Shown: positions 1 to 9,230 of the stretch, piece after piece
Layout of the letters: each line of letters starts with the position of its first letter
How positions within the stretch are numbered: the stretch's first letter is position 1
Origin: Nocardia transvalensis NBRC 15921
GTDB taxonomy: Bacteria; Actinomycetota; Actinomycetes; Mycobacteriales; Mycobacteriaceae
Length of the DNA stretch: 64,000 nucleotides
Assembly: GCF_000308875.1 (NCBI RefSeq)
Contig: NZ_BAGL01000019.1
Location: 44,961 to 108,960, forward strand
Direction: 5' to 3'
Made by a program: the position numbers and the translations under genes
The notes under the pieces: generated by a model
The model's input: only the letters and a program-made list of their open reading frames with translations
The model's database searches: none
Told to the model about the DNA's origin: nothing

Positions 1-25
1 TCACCGCGCGGGCGGAGCTGACCGA

Positions 26-1531
26 TCAGCTGGCGCGGGCGAAGCGGTAGTCGTCGAGATCGAAATGCCCTGCGCGCCAGGCGGCCTCGACGGTACTCAT
101 CGGCTTCAGTGGCACGTCGCCGTTCTTGTCGAAGTAGTAGCTGTTGGCCAGCGTGCAGCTGTCCTGCCAGAACACCTGCCCCTCACGGCGATTCAGCATC
201 TCGCGGAAGTACCGGTCGTTGGCCTCGCGGGTCACCTCCACGCGCGTCGTCCCGAGCGAGCGGGAGCGGCGCAGTAGCCGCAGGATGTGATGGGTCTGCA
301 TCTCGATGAGCGTGAAGTACGACGAGCCGTTGTAGCCGTAGGGCCCGATGATGGAGAAGAAGTTCGGGAATCCCGGCACGCTCACGCCCTCGTACGCCTG
401 TAAGCGGTTCTCGTTCCACCACTTCTCGAGATCCAGCCCGTCGAGGCCGCGCAGCCCGAAGGTGGGCATATTGCCCGCCTCCATCACCTTGAAGCCGGTG
501 GCCAGGATCAGCACGTCCGCCGCGTGGTCGGCGCCGCTCGCGGTGCGGACGCCGGTCGGTGTGATCTCGGCGATCGGATCGGTCTCCAGCAGGACGTTGT
601 CGCGATTGAACGTCGCCAGGTACTCGTTGGAGAATCCGGGGCGCTTGCAGCCCAGAGCGTAACGGGGCGTGAGCTTCTCGCGGATCGCCGGATCGTGCAC
701 CTGGTTGCGGAGATGCGCGAGCCCCGTGCGTTCACCAAGCTTCGCCAGCGGGAGTTTCGAGTAGTAGTGCGCCGACAGCGGGAAGGTCAGCTCGACGAAG
801 GTCTGACTGGCGAGCCGCGACACGGCCTTCCCGCCGGGCAGGTAGCGCAGGGCCAGCCGGACGGGTGCCGGGAGGGTCGTATCCGGGCGCGGCAGGCACC
901 AGATCGGCGTGCGCTGGAAGACCGTCAGGTGGTCGACATCCGGCGCGATGGTCGGGATGACCTGGATCGCGGAGGCTCCCGTGCCGATGATCGCGACGCG
1001 CTTACCGCTCAGATCCTGCGCGTGGTCCCAGCGGGAGGTGTGCATGGTCAGTCCGGCGAAGGTGTCGACGCCGGGAATGTCGGGCAGTTTGGGGCGGGTG
1101 AGTACGCCCGTCGCCGCGATGACGTACCGCGCGGTCAGCTCGTCGCCGTCGGTCGTGCGTAGCCGCCAGATGTCCTGTGCGGCATCGAATTCCGCGTCGG
1201 CGATGGTGGTGCTGAACCGGATGCGCGGGCGCAGCCCGTACTTGTCGGCGCAGCGTTCGGCGTAGGCCTTGAGTTCCCGGCCCGGCGCGTACACCCGCGA
1301 CCAGTCCGAACTCTGCTCGAACGAGTACTGGTAGCTGAACGACGGGATGTCCACCGCGATACCGGGATAGGTGTTCCAGTGCCAGGTGCCGCCGACGCCG
1401 TCCGCTTCGTCGACGATCAGGAAGTCGTCGAATCCGGCCTCGCGCAACGTGATCGCCGCGCCGATCCCGGAGAATCCGGAACCGACGATGATCACCTCGT
1501 GGTCGAAGGCCGCTGCCTTGGGTTCGGTCAT
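26..1531 (-). CDS. Baeyer-Villiger-type flavin monooxygenase
   Basis: Predicted FAD/NADPH-dependent monooxygenase of 501 residues that inserts oxygen next to a ketone or oxidises a related substrate; the substrate is unknown. The FAD Rossmann motif GSGFSG lies at residues 17-22. The type I BVMO fingerprint FxGxxxHxxxW(P/D) is intact at 158-169 (F158, G160, H164, W168, D169), and a second dinucleotide motif GTGASA follows at 183-188. Length fits the family. It lies 19 bases downstream of the SDR gene on the same strand, so the two probably form an operon that interconverts alcohol, ketone and ester, as in mycobacterial mymA-like loci (inference). The divergent TetR gene is the likely regulator. 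Confidence 0.85.
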   Translation of the reverse strand: MTEPKAAAFDHEVIIVGSGFSGIGAAITLREAGFDDFLIVDEADGVGGTWHWNTYPGIAVDIPSFSYQYSFEQSSDWSRVYAPGRELKAYAERCADKYGLRPRIRFSTTIADAEFDAAQDIWRLRTTDGDELTARYVIAATGVLTRPKLPDIPGVDTFAGLTMHTSRWDHAQDLSGKRVAIIGTGASAIQVIPTIAPDVDHLTVFQRTPIWCLPRPDTTLPAPVRLALRYLPGGKAVSRLASQTFVELTFPLSAHYYSKLPLAKLGERTGLAHLRNQVHDPAIREKLTPRYALGCKRPGFSNEYLATFNRDNVLLETDPIAEITPTGVRTASGADHAADVLILATGFKVMEAGNMPTFGLRGLDGLDLEKWWNENRLQAYEGVSVPGFPNFFSIIGPYGYNGSSYFTLIEMQTHHILRLLRRSRSLGTTRVEVTREANDRYFREMLNRREGQVFWQDSCTLANSYYFDKNGDVPLKPMSTVEAAWRAGHFDLDDYRFARAS

Positions 1532-1550
1532 GTGTCGCTCCTCGAATTCC

Positions 1551-2387
1551 CTACCGCACCAGTCGTTCCAGCAGTCCGGCGGCGCGGGTGTAGGGGACGG
1601 GCAGCAGCCGCTTGGACTGCCAGATGAGCTTCGCCTCGACCTGCGGGACCACGTAGAGCTTTCCGTGGTCGACCGCGTCGAGGGTGGTGCGGGCGATCGA
1701 TTCGGGGGAGCGGCCGGTCCAGCGCAACATGGCGTCGCCGAGCCGCGCGACCGCCGGGTCGTCGATCGGAACGTCTTGCAGGATATTGGTTCTCACCGCA
1801 GTCGGGCACAGCGCGGTGACGGTGACGCCGCTGCCCGCCAGCTCCGCGGCGAGGGTCTCCGACAGCGCCAGCACGCCCGCCTTGCTCACGTTGTAGGCCG
1901 CCATGCGCGGGGCCGATCCGAAGGCGGCGGCGGAGGCGGTGTTCACGATCGCGCCGCGGCCCGCCTCGCGCAGGCGCGGTGCGAAGACGTGGCAGCCGTG
2001 GATGACGCCCCACAGGTTGACGTCCAGCACCCGATGCCATTCCGACAGGTCCACCTGTCCGATGAGGGCCCCGCCCCGGCCGATCCCGGCATTGTTGATC
2101 ACGACCTCGGCGGGGTTGCCGAACCACTGCTCGGCGGTGTCGGCCAGCGCCGTCACCTGCTCGGCCCGGCCGACATCGCACGCGACGTCCAGGGCCTTTC
2201 CGCCGGTGCCGCCGATGATCTCGACGGTCTCGCGGGCGCGGTCGGCATCGATGTCGGCGCAGACCACGCGCCCGCCGCGCCGGCCGAGTTCCACCGCGAA
2301 CGCCCGCCCGATGCCGCTGCCGGCGCCGGTGACCACCGCATCCGCCCGCTGGGTGCGGCGGGGGCCGCCGAAGGGGTTGAGCCGCAT
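1551..2387 (-). CDS. Short-chain dehydrogenase/reductase (SDR)
   Basis: Classical SDR of 278 residues, an NAD(P)-dependent alcohol/ketone oxidoreductase of unknown substrate. The cofactor motif TGAGSGIG is at residues 20-27, followed by NNAG and the catalytic Ser-Tyr-Lys set (NTAS and YNVSK). The open frame continues far upstream, but the ATG at 2387 is preferred: it has a GGGAG ribosome site just ahead and places the Rossmann motif at the usual distance from the N-terminus. It is the first gene of a two-gene operon with the monooxygenase and is divergent from the TetR gene across 100 bases that contain repeats. Confidence 0.85.
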   Translation of the reverse strand: MRLNPFGGPRRTQRADAVVTGAGSGIGRAFAVELGRRGGRVVCADIDADRARETVEIIGGTGGKALDVACDVGRAEQVTALADTAEQWFGNPAEVVINNAGIGRGGALIGQVDLSEWHRVLDVNLWGVIHGCHVFAPRLREAGRGAIVNTASAAAFGSAPRMAAYNVSKAGVLALSETLAAELAGSGVTVTALCPTAVRTNILQDVPIDDPAVARLGDAMLRWTGRSPESIARTTLDAVDHGKLYVVPQVEAKLIWQSKRLLPVPYTRAAGLLERLVR

Positions 2388-2428
2388 GAGAACTCCCGAA
2401 GCCGTGTGGCGGCGGTCCAGGAGGCAAG

Positions 2429-2470
2429 TGGTGTCGCATGCCACCATTGGCCGCACCTGCCACCAATTAG
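2429..2470. promoter_or_regulatory. Candidate TetR operator, repeated TGCCACCA
   Basis: In the divergent spacer between the SDR and TetR genes, TGGTG (2429-2433) and CACCA (2442-2446) form an inverted repeat. TGCCACCA also occurs twice as a direct repeat, at 2439-2446 and 2458-2465. This is the expected position for the TetR protein to control both directions. Binding is inferred. Confidence 0.45.
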
Positions 2471-2487
2471 GCGCGCGACGGGGCAGA

Positions 2488-3174
2488 ATGTCAACCATGG
2501 AGGTGCATGCGCCGTCGGAGCCGGACCGGGCCGGAGGGTCGAGCCGGGCCGCCGCGCGCACCTGGGGCGGACGCACCCCCGAGCAGCGCCGCGCCGAACG
2601 CCGCGCCCGCCTGATCGAGGCGGCCCTCGGGATCTGGCTGGACAGCGGGTGGGCCGCGGTCACCATGCGCGGCGTCTGCGGCCGCGCGGCGCTCAACGAC
2701 CGGTACTTCTACGAGCAGTTCGCCGATCGCGAGGAGCTGCTGGCCACCGTCTGGGACGAGGTCTGCCTCGAGGTGTTCGGCGAACTCTCCGCCGTCGTCG
2801 CCGAAAACCTCGGCCGCGCACCGCTGGACATCCTGCGCGCCGCGATTTCCCGTGCGGTGGAACTACAGTCGGGCGGCCACGCGCGAATCCTGCTGGCCGA
2901 CCACGCGGGCAGCGCCGTCCTCGAGGACCGCCGCACCAAGATGCTCACCGACGCCACCGACCTCCTCATCGCCGCCGCCGGACCTTACCTGCGCCCGGAC
3001 GTGGACGAGACCACCTTCCGAATGAGCACCCTCATGGGCATCGGCGGCTTCGTAGAACTCCTCGCGGCCTGGCGCACCGGCGCCATCGACGTCGACGCCG
3101 CCCGCATCATCGACCACACCAGCGCCCACGCCGCCCTCCTCTCGTCCCAGTACCTCCCCGAACTGCCGGTCTAG
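2488..3174 (+). CDS. TetR-family transcriptional regulator
   Basis: TetR-type regulator of about 228 residues. The N-terminal helix-turn-helix is recognisable around the segment with TMRGVCGRAAL and the family-typical FYEQFADREELL. The rest is an all-helical ligand domain. Two in-frame ATG codons, at 2488 and 2497, could start it and neither has a strong ribosome site, so the exact start is uncertain. Divergent from the SDR-monooxygenase pair, it probably represses that pair and itself. Its 3' end overlaps that of the convergent XRE gene by 4 bases. Confidence 0.8.
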   Translation: MSTMEVHAPSEPDRAGGSSRAAARTWGGRTPEQRRAERRARLIEAALGIWLDSGWAAVTMRGVCGRAALNDRYFYEQFADREELLATVWDEVCLEVFGELSAVVAENLGRAPLDILRAAISRAVELQSGGHARILLADHAGSAVLEDRRTKMLTDATDLLIAAAGPYLRPDVDETTFRMSTLMGIGGFVELLAAWRTGAIDVDAARIIDHTSAHAALLSSQYLPELPV

Positions 3175-3971
3175 TACTCCGCGCCCAGCGTGCGGAGGGC
3201 TGCGGCGGTGAATTCGTCCAGGGGATAGAACAATTCGATGGCCAGTTCGGAGAGGGTGATGTCGGCGGGGGCGCCGAAGGTGGCCATGGTGCTGAACATG
3301 GAGAGTTCGCCCATGGGGGTGCGGATGCGGAGGGGGACCTGGAATGGGGTTGGTTGGGCCGCAGTGGGTTCCGGGTCTTCGGGGGGTTCGGGGTAGGCGA
3401 GGACTTCTTCGTACAGGTGGCGAAGGGTGGAGTCGCCGGTGGCGGTGGACTGGCGGATCAGTCTCTCCAGGAACAGTTCTCGTACCTGGCGGCCGTTGGC
3501 GAGATGGGCGGACAGGCCCTCCGGGTGCAGGACCAGGCGGTATACATTGGCCTCCGGCTCCAGCAGGTGCTTCGGGATGCCGTTCATCAGGACGCCCATG
3601 GCGCGGTTGCCGGTGACCAGATTCCAGTAGCGGTCGACGACGACCGCGGGGAACGGTTCGTGGGCGGCGAGCATCGTGTCCAGGGCGGTGCGGGCGGCGG
3701 CCAGTTCGGCGTCGTCCAGGCTGCTCTCGCGGTATTCCGGGGCGTATCCGGCGGCGACCAGGAGCGTATTGCGTTCGCGCAGTGGGACATCCAGCGTTTC
3801 GCACAGGCGTAGCACCATGGTGTGGCTGGGGCGCGAACGGCCGGTTTCCACGTAGGACAGGTGCCGCGCGGAGGTGTCGGCGGCCAGCGCCAGATCCAGC
3901 TGGCTCAGCCTGCGCCGCTGCCGCCACTCGCGCAGCAGCGCGCCCACCGGGGAGGCCGCCGTGGAGGTCAT
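3171..3971 (-). CDS. XRE-family regulator with MmyB-like domain
   Basis: Transcription regulator of 266 residues. An XRE helix-turn-helix occupies roughly residues 10-65 (SQLDLALAADTSARHLSYVE and SRPSHTMVLRLCETL). The remainder matches the MmyB-like ligand-binding domain common in actinobacteria (FPAVVVDRYWNLVTGNRAM, and a C-terminal GELSMFSTMATFGAPADITL). The ligand is unknown; known members bind small hydrophobic molecules. It is divergent from a small membrane protein gene with a 120-base spacer, a frequent arrangement in which the regulator controls its neighbour (inference). Confidence 0.85.
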   Translation of the reverse strand: MTSTAASPVGALLREWRQRRRLSQLDLALAADTSARHLSYVETGRSRPSHTMVLRLCETLDVPLRERNTLLVAAGYAPEYRESSLDDAELAAARTALDTMLAAHEPFPAVVVDRYWNLVTGNRAMGVLMNGIPKHLLEPEANVYRLVLHPEGLSAHLANGRQVRELFLERLIRQSTATGDSTLRHLYEEVLAYPEPPEDPEPTAAQPTPFQVPLRIRTPMGELSMFSTMATFGAPADITLSELAIELFYPLDEFTAAALRTLGAEY

Positions 3972-4091
3972 TGCCGCAGCATATCCGGGTGCGTACCGCC
4001 ATGACCTCGGAGGTTATTGAGGACGCGGGCCCGCCCCGGCAACCTCGACGGTGCGGCTCGCTCGAGCCGCCGGAACGACAGGAGAGGGATT

Positions 4092-4493
4092 ATGACGACG
4101 GCCACCGCCATCACCACCCGCGTCGACCTGCGCAATGCGCTGCGCGTGGACGGCTGGAGCACGGGCCTGTTCGGTGTCGTCATGCTGGCCGCCGCGCCGG
4201 TGCTGCGCGATCCGCTGGGGCTGCCGACGGCCTGGTCGATCCCGTTCGGGGTCGCGATGCTCGGCGGGGCGGCGGCATTGCTGCTGATCGCCGGCTACCC
4301 GGAGATTCCCGAGCGGCTCGCGGTAACCGTCGTCATCGCCAACGCGGTCTCCGCCGTGGCGATGCTGGTGCTGGCATTCACCGGCATGATCGGGCTGACC
4401 GGGTGGGGTATCGCGTTCATGGTCGTCGGGGCGGCGGTCGTCGCACTCTTCGCCGATGTCGAGTATTTCGGGCTGCGCCGCGAATTTCGGTGA
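4092..4493 (+). CDS. Small four-helix membrane protein
   Basis: Predicted integral membrane protein of 133 residues. Four hydrophobic stretches are visible: about 24-40, 46-66, 75-97 and 102-124. No catalytic motif or named family is recognised. The ATG at 4092 follows a good AGGAGAGGG ribosome site, which decides the start over an upstream in-frame extension. Its likely regulator is the divergent XRE gene. Function unknown. Confidence 0.75.
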   Translation: MTTATAITTRVDLRNALRVDGWSTGLFGVVMLAAAPVLRDPLGLPTAWSIPFGVAMLGGAAALLLIAGYPEIPERLAVTVVIANAVSAVAMLVLAFTGMIGLTGWGIAFMVVGAAVVALFADVEYFGLRREFR

Positions 4494-4512
4494 CGGTGTC
4501 CTGCCGAGGTAT

Positions 4513-5598
4513 TCAGGCGAGAAGTTCGGCGTCGATGCCGTACACGCGCTGGGCGTTGCCGCGGAATATCTGCTCGAGTTCCGCGGCCCCGCCGCCGTGG
4601 TCGGCCAGGACGTCGACGATCACCCTGGCGCTGTTGCCGATACTCGTAATCGGTTTGTCCACAGGGTAATCGGAGCCCCAGATGAGGCGTTGCGCACCGA
4701 AGACGTCCAAGGCGTGATGCAGCATCGGCGCGGTCCGGTCCAGCAGCTCCGGCACCGGAGTCGGGTTGCCGCGCACGGGGACCGGATGCCCGAGGATCGG
4801 CATGGCCATCCCGCTGACCTTCGCGACCACATTGGGATGCGTTGCGAGGGTGGCGATCTCGTCGCGCCAGCGGACGAACAGCTCGCGCCGCCGCCCGGGA
4901 TCCGCGCCGGTCCGCTTGCCGACCGGCCCGAAGATCCCGGCGGGCGTACCCAGATGGTTGAGCACGATGGTGACCTCCGGATAGCGCTGGGCCAGCGCCG
5001 TCACCTCCGGGATCTGGTGGGAGTACACCCAGGCCTCGAACGACAGCCCGCGCTCGGCGAGCACCGCGAAACCGTCGAGGAACGGCTTGGTGGTCAGCGC
5101 GCCCGGCTCCTTGCAGAACGATCGGACGCTCGGGTCGGGGTGGTGCGCCACCATCGTCCGGATGCCGCGGAACAGCGGCGATGCCGACTGGTGCGCGTCG
5201 ATCAGCGCGGCGAAGCCGTCGTCGGCAGGATCGCCGCTGCCGATGATCGCGCCCAGTGCGGGCGTATCGACGCCGAACGGCAGGCTCGCGACCCAGCGGG
5301 TCTCGTCGGCCTTGGCGTCCGGCGCCCGCCCGGCCCACTCGACCTCCACGTGCACGATCGCCTCGACCGGGACCTCGCCCAGATCGGCCCGATAGTCGGC
5401 GGGCAGGTACGGGCGGACGTAGATGTCGGGATCGCCGACGAATTCGCGGTCGCGCCGCGGGGCCAGGCGGGCCGCGGCGTCGATGGACATCGGCAGGTAG
5501 CGGAACAGCCTGGCCAGCGTGCTGAAATCGCGTGGCGTCGTCAGCGGGTCCCATTGGTGGACGTGCGCGTCGACGACGCTGATACCCGCCAGATCCAT
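4513..5598 (-). CDS. Amidohydrolase-2 family metal hydrolase
   Basis: TIM-barrel amidohydrolase of 361 residues, related to L-fuconolactonase and 2-pyrone-4,6-dicarboxylate hydrolase types. The metal motif HxH is in VDAHVHQWD at residues 9-17. LNHLGTP lies mid-protein and the late Asp is in WGSDYPVD. Such enzymes hydrolyse lactones or decarboxylate small acids; the substrate here is unknown. It lies 82 bases downstream of icmF on the same strand, so co-transcription is possible, though no metabolic link is evident. Confidence 0.8.
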   Translation of the reverse strand: MDLAGISVVDAHVHQWDPLTTPRDFSTLARLFRYLPMSIDAAARLAPRRDREFVGDPDIYVRPYLPADYRADLGEVPVEAIVHVEVEWAGRAPDAKADETRWVASLPFGVDTPALGAIIGSGDPADDGFAALIDAHQSASPLFRGIRTMVAHHPDPSVRSFCKEPGALTTKPFLDGFAVLAERGLSFEAWVYSHQIPEVTALAQRYPEVTIVLNHLGTPAGIFGPVGKRTGADPGRRRELFVRWRDEIATLATHPNVVAKVSGMAMPILGHPVPVRGNPTPVPELLDRTAPMLHHALDVFGAQRLIWGSDYPVDKPITSIGNSARVIVDVLADHGGGAAELEQIFRGNAQRVYGIDAELLA

Positions 5599-5680
5599 AT
5601 CTGCCCTTTCGCCTCGGCAACCCGTGCGACCAGGCGATTGTCACACGGGCCGGCCGTCGATCGGGGGAGATCGGCGGGTT

Positions 5681-8600
5681 TCACACGTTGCGGCGGTACT
5701 GACCACCCACGGTGAAGAAGGCGTCGGTGATCTGCTGCAGCGTGCACACCCGCGCGGCGTCCATCAGCACGTCGAAGACGTTGTCGTCACCGCGGGCGGC
5801 GGCCTCCAGCCGGGCCAGCGCGTCGTGCGCCGCGTCGCGGTGGTGGTCCTGGTACTCGCGGGTGCGCTTCAGCTGCGACTGCTTCTCCTCCTCGGTGCCG
5901 CGCGCCAGCTCGAGCACCGGATGCTCCTCGCCGTGCGGGTTGCGGAAGGTGTTGACGCCGATGATCGGCAGGCTGCCGTCGTGCTTGCGGTGCTCGTACA
6001 GCATCGACTCGTCCTGGATGCGACCGCGCTGATAGCCGGTCTCCATCGCGCCCAGTACGCCGCCGCGCTCACTGATCCGCTCGAATTCGGTCAGCACCGC
6101 CTCCTCGACCAGATCGGTGAGTTCGTCGATGATGAAGCTGCCCTGTAGCGGGTTCTCGTTCATCGCCAGGCCCCACTCCTTGTTGATGATCAACTGGATG
6201 GCCAGGGCGCGGCGCACCGACTCCTCCGTCGGGGTGGTGACGGCCTCGTCGTAGGCGTTGGTGTGCAGGCTGTTGCAGTTGTCGTAGAGGGCGATGAGGG
6301 CCTGCAGCGTGGTGCGAATGTCGTTGAAGCTCATCTCCTGTGCGTGCAGCGAACGCCCGGAGGTCTGAATGTGGTACTTCAACTTCTGCGACCGCTCGTT
6401 GGCGCCGTACTTGTCGCGCATGGTGATCGCCCAGATGCGCCGCGCCACCCGGCCGATGACCGAATACTCCGGATCCATGCCGTTGGAGAAGAAGAACGAC
6501 AGGTTGGGCGCGAAGTCGTCGATATGCATCCCGCGCGCCAGATACGCCTCCACGTAGGTGAATCCGTTGGAGAGCGTGAAGGCCAGCTGACTGATCGGGT
6601 TCGCCCCGGCCTCGGCGATGTGATAGCCGGAGATCGACACCGAGTAGAAGTTCCGAACGCTGTTGCGCACGAACCATTCCTGGATGTCGGCCATCATGCG
6701 CAGGCTGAATTCGGTGGAGAAGATGCAGGTGTTCTGGCCCTGATCCTCCTTGAGGATGTCGGCCTGCACCGTGCCGCGCACGGTGGCCAATGCCTTCGCG
6801 CGGATCTCGGCAGCTTCCTCGGCGGTGGGCTCGCGGCCCTCGGATTCGGTGAAACCCTCTGTGGCGCGGTCGATCGCGGTGTTGAGGAAGAAGGCCAGGA
6901 TGGTCGGCGCCGGGCCGTTGATGGTCATCGAGACCGATGTGGTGGGCGCGGTCAGGTCGAAGCCGTCGTACAGCGCCTTCATATCGTCGAGCGTGGCGAT
7001 GGAGACCCCGGAGGTGCCGACCTTGCCGTAGATGTCGGGACGCTCGGCCGGGTCGTGGCCGTAGAGGGTCACCGAATCGAAGGCGGTGGACAGGCGTTTC
7101 GCGTCCGAATGCTCGGACAGCACCTTGAACCGCCGGTTGGTGCGGAACGGATCGCCCTCACCGGCGAACATGCGCGCCGGATCTTCGTTGTCCCGCTTGA
7201 ACGCGAACACCCCGGCCGTGAACGGGAACCGCCCCGGCAGATTCTCCGACCGCAGGAACCGCAGCAGCTCACCGTGATCGGTGAAGCGGGGGAGGGCGAC
7301 GCGCGGAATCGAGCTGCCCGACAGCGACGTCCGGCGCAGCGTGGTGCGCAGCTCGCGATCGCGAACCTTCACCACCTGCTCCTCGCCCTTGTACGACTCG
7401 GCGACGGCGGGCCAATCGCTCAGCAGGGCAGTGTTTTCGGGGGCCAGGTCGGTGCGGGCTTGGTCCAGCAAGGCGCCGACCGCAAGCTGTGCTTCCATGC
7501 TTCCGGCATGCTTTTGGCCGGAATCTCGCGAAGGTTCCCGGCCAAAAGCATGCCGGGAAAACGAAGTGGTGGTGGCCGTGGAGGAGGTGGCAGCGTCCGG
7601 CGAACCTCCGAGTTCGTCCAGGACCTGCTCCAACCGCTGAACCCGTTGTGCCGCAGCGACTTGCCGAACAGTATCAGCGTGATAATCCCGCACCGTCTCG
7701 GCGATCTCCGCCAGATACCGCACTCGCGACGGCGGGATGATCTGGGCGAAGCGGGTGGAGAACTTGGTGTTCACCCTCGGCAGCGCACCGGATTCCAGGG
7801 GCAGGCCCAGCTCGCCCAGCCGCGCGGCCAGGTGCTGGTACAGGGCGGTGACGCCGTCGTCGTTGAAGGTCGCGGCGCTGGTGCCGTAGACGGGCATGTC
7901 GTCGGGGGAGGCGCCGAACGCCTCGCGGTTGCGGACCAGCTGGCGCGAGACGTCGCGCAGCGCGTCCGCGGCGCCGCGGCGCTCGAACTTGTTGATCGCC
8001 ACCACATCCGCGTAGTCGAGCATATCGATCTTCTCGAGCTGCGAGGCCGCGCCGAACTCGGGCGTCATCACGTACATCGAGAGATCGACGTGGTCGGTGA
8101 TCGCCGCGTCGCCCTGCCCGATGCCCGGCGTCTCCAGGATGACCAGGTCGTATCCGGCGGCCTTGCAGGCCAGGATCATCGCCTCGACATTGGTCGGCAG
8201 CTCGCGCCCGCCGCGGGTGGCCAGCGAGCGGAAGTAGACGTGATCGCCGTCGAGGGCGTTCATCCGGATGCGGTCGCCCAGCAGCGCGCCGCCTCCGCGC
8301 CGGCGGGTCGGGTCGACCGCCAGGATCGCGATGCGCAGCTTGTCCTGCTGATCCGAACGCAGGCGTCGCACGAGTTCGTCCGTCAGCGAGGACTTTCCGG
8401 AGCCGCCGGTGCCGGTGATGCCGAGCACGGGGACCGTCTTGTTCTCGGCGGCCGCGGTGATCGCCGCCAGATCCGCGGCCGGCAGCGCGTCCTGCTCCAG
8501 GCAGGTGAGGGTGCGCGCCAGGGCGGGCCGCTCACCCGACAGCACGGCGTCGACCGGCGCCGGGGTCAGCGACAGATCCACGTCGCAGTCGCGGACCAGT

Positions 8601-9004
8601 TCGTTGATCATGCCCGGCAGCCCGAGCCGCTGGCCGTCCTCGGGGGAGAAGATCCGCACGCCGGACTCGGCCAGCCGCGCGATCTCCTCGGCGACGATCA
8701 CCCCGCCGCCGCCCCCGAAGATGCGCACGTGCCCGGCGCCCGCCTCGCGTAGCGCGGTCGCCAGATATTCGAAGTACTCGACGTGCCCGCCCTGATAGGA
8801 ACTGACCGCCACGCCCTGCGCGTCCTCGGTCAGGACCGCGTCGACCACCTCGTGCACGGCGCGGTTGTGTCCCAGGTGGATCACCTCGGCGCCCTGTGAC
8901 TGCAGGATGCGCCGCATGATGTTGATGGCCGCGTCGTGCCCGTCGAACAGCGCGGCCGAGGTCACGAAGCGCACGGGGTGGACCGGTGTGTGCAGGTCGG
9001 GCAT
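5681..9004 (-). CDS. icmF: Fused isobutyryl-CoA mutase IcmF
   Basis: Adenosylcobalamin-dependent mutase of 1,107 residues interconverting isobutyryl-CoA and n-butyryl-CoA. The N-terminal B12-binding domain has the His ligand in DGHD at residues 21-24. A MeaB/ArgK-type GTPase follows, with P-loop GTGGSGKS at 198-205. The C-terminal half is the large TIM-barrel substrate domain. This B12-G-mutase order is diagnostic of IcmF. Residues about 482-502, in the linker between GTPase and mutase domains, are encoded by a palindromic repeat (7501-7559). The promoter region carries an 18-bp palindrome shared with mmsA, pointing to common regulation with valine degradation. Its cofactor could come from the pduO product at 61.6 kb. 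Confidence 0.93.
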   Translation of the reverse strand: MPDLHTPVHPVRFVTSAALFDGHDAAINIMRRILQSQGAEVIHLGHNRAVHEVVDAVLTEDAQGVAVSSYQGGHVEYFEYLATALREAGAGHVRIFGGGGGVIVAEEIARLAESGVRIFSPEDGQRLGLPGMINELVRDCDVDLSLTPAPVDAVLSGERPALARTLTCLEQDALPAADLAAITAAAENKTVPVLGITGTGGSGKSSLTDELVRRLRSDQQDKLRIAILAVDPTRRRGGGALLGDRIRMNALDGDHVYFRSLATRGGRELPTNVEAMILACKAAGYDLVILETPGIGQGDAAITDHVDLSMYVMTPEFGAASQLEKIDMLDYADVVAINKFERRGAADALRDVSRQLVRNREAFGASPDDMPVYGTSAATFNDDGVTALYQHLAARLGELGLPLESGALPRVNTKFSTRFAQIIPPSRVRYLAEIAETVRDYHADTVRQVAAAQRVQRLEQVLDELGGSPDAATSSTATTTSFSRHAFGREPSRDSGQKHAGSMEAQLAVGALLDQARTDLAPENTALLSDWPAVAESYKGEEQVVKVRDRELRTTLRRTSLSGSSIPRVALPRFTDHGELLRFLRSENLPGRFPFTAGVFAFKRDNEDPARMFAGEGDPFRTNRRFKVLSEHSDAKRLSTAFDSVTLYGHDPAERPDIYGKVGTSGVSIATLDDMKALYDGFDLTAPTTSVSMTINGPAPTILAFFLNTAIDRATEGFTESEGREPTAEEAAEIRAKALATVRGTVQADILKEDQGQNTCIFSTEFSLRMMADIQEWFVRNSVRNFYSVSISGYHIAEAGANPISQLAFTLSNGFTYVEAYLARGMHIDDFAPNLSFFFSNGMDPEYSVIGRVARRIWAITMRDKYGANERSQKLKYHIQTSGRSLHAQEMSFNDIRTTLQALIALYDNCNSLHTNAYDEAVTTPTEESVRRALAIQLIINKEWGLAMNENPLQGSFIIDELTDLVEEAVLTEFERISERGGVLGAMETGYQRGRIQDESMLYEHRKHDGSLPIIGVNTFRNPHGEEHPVLELARGTEEEKQSQLKRTREYQDHHRDAAHDALARLEAAARGDDNVFDVLMDAARVCTLQQITDAFFTVGGQYRRNV
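7501..7559. repeat. Palindromic repeat, copy 1, inside icmF
   Basis: Imperfect inverted repeat. The left arm (7501-7523) contains GGCATGCTTTTGGCCGG, a spacer covers 7524-7534, and the right arm (7535-7559) contains CCGGCCAAAAGCATGCC. Read on the minus strand it adds about 20 in-frame codons to icmF. A sibling copy lies at 45744-45803 with the same architecture. Stem differences between the copies (ATGCTTTT versus GCGCTTTC) are mostly matched on the opposite arm, so the structure is conserved rather than the primary sequence. Confidence 0.85.
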
Positions 9005-9035
9005 GGGATCCTCCGACGATTTGTATGGCGTCAGA

Positions 9036-9053
9036 TACTAGGACGTCAAACTA
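9036..9053. promoter_or_regulatory. 18-bp operator in icmF promoter region
   Basis: TACTAGGACGTCAAACTA lies 32 bases upstream of the icmF start and 178 bases upstream of the divergent envelope operon. It matches the mmsA-promoter site at 13441-13458 in 16 of 18 positions. The core is an imperfect palindrome centred on GACGTC. Probably the binding site of an acyl-CoA-responsive repressor not encoded nearby (inference). Confidence 0.6.
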
Positions 9054-9230
9054 ATACTACGGTGAGGCCAGTCACAGCGCCAGGCGGGCCCGCTCTCCGG
9101 TTTCCGGACGTTTGCGGGCGTATTTCGGTTCAGCCTGACCGCAACCCGCGACATCCGCCGGGACTCGAGTTGCCATGGACGTGTTGCCGGGAAACCGCGC
9201 ATTCATCTCGCACTATCGAAGGACGAAGTC

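Noticed and set aside
1371..3812. 813-codon open frame on the plus strand
   Set aside because: It runs across the SDR, TetR and XRE genes in the wrong frame or strand, with Arg/Gly/Pro-biased composition typical of shadows in GC-rich DNA.
6263..8752. 829-codon open frame opposite icmF
   Set aside because: Antisense shadow of a clearly recognised enzyme; no ribosome site or family motif.
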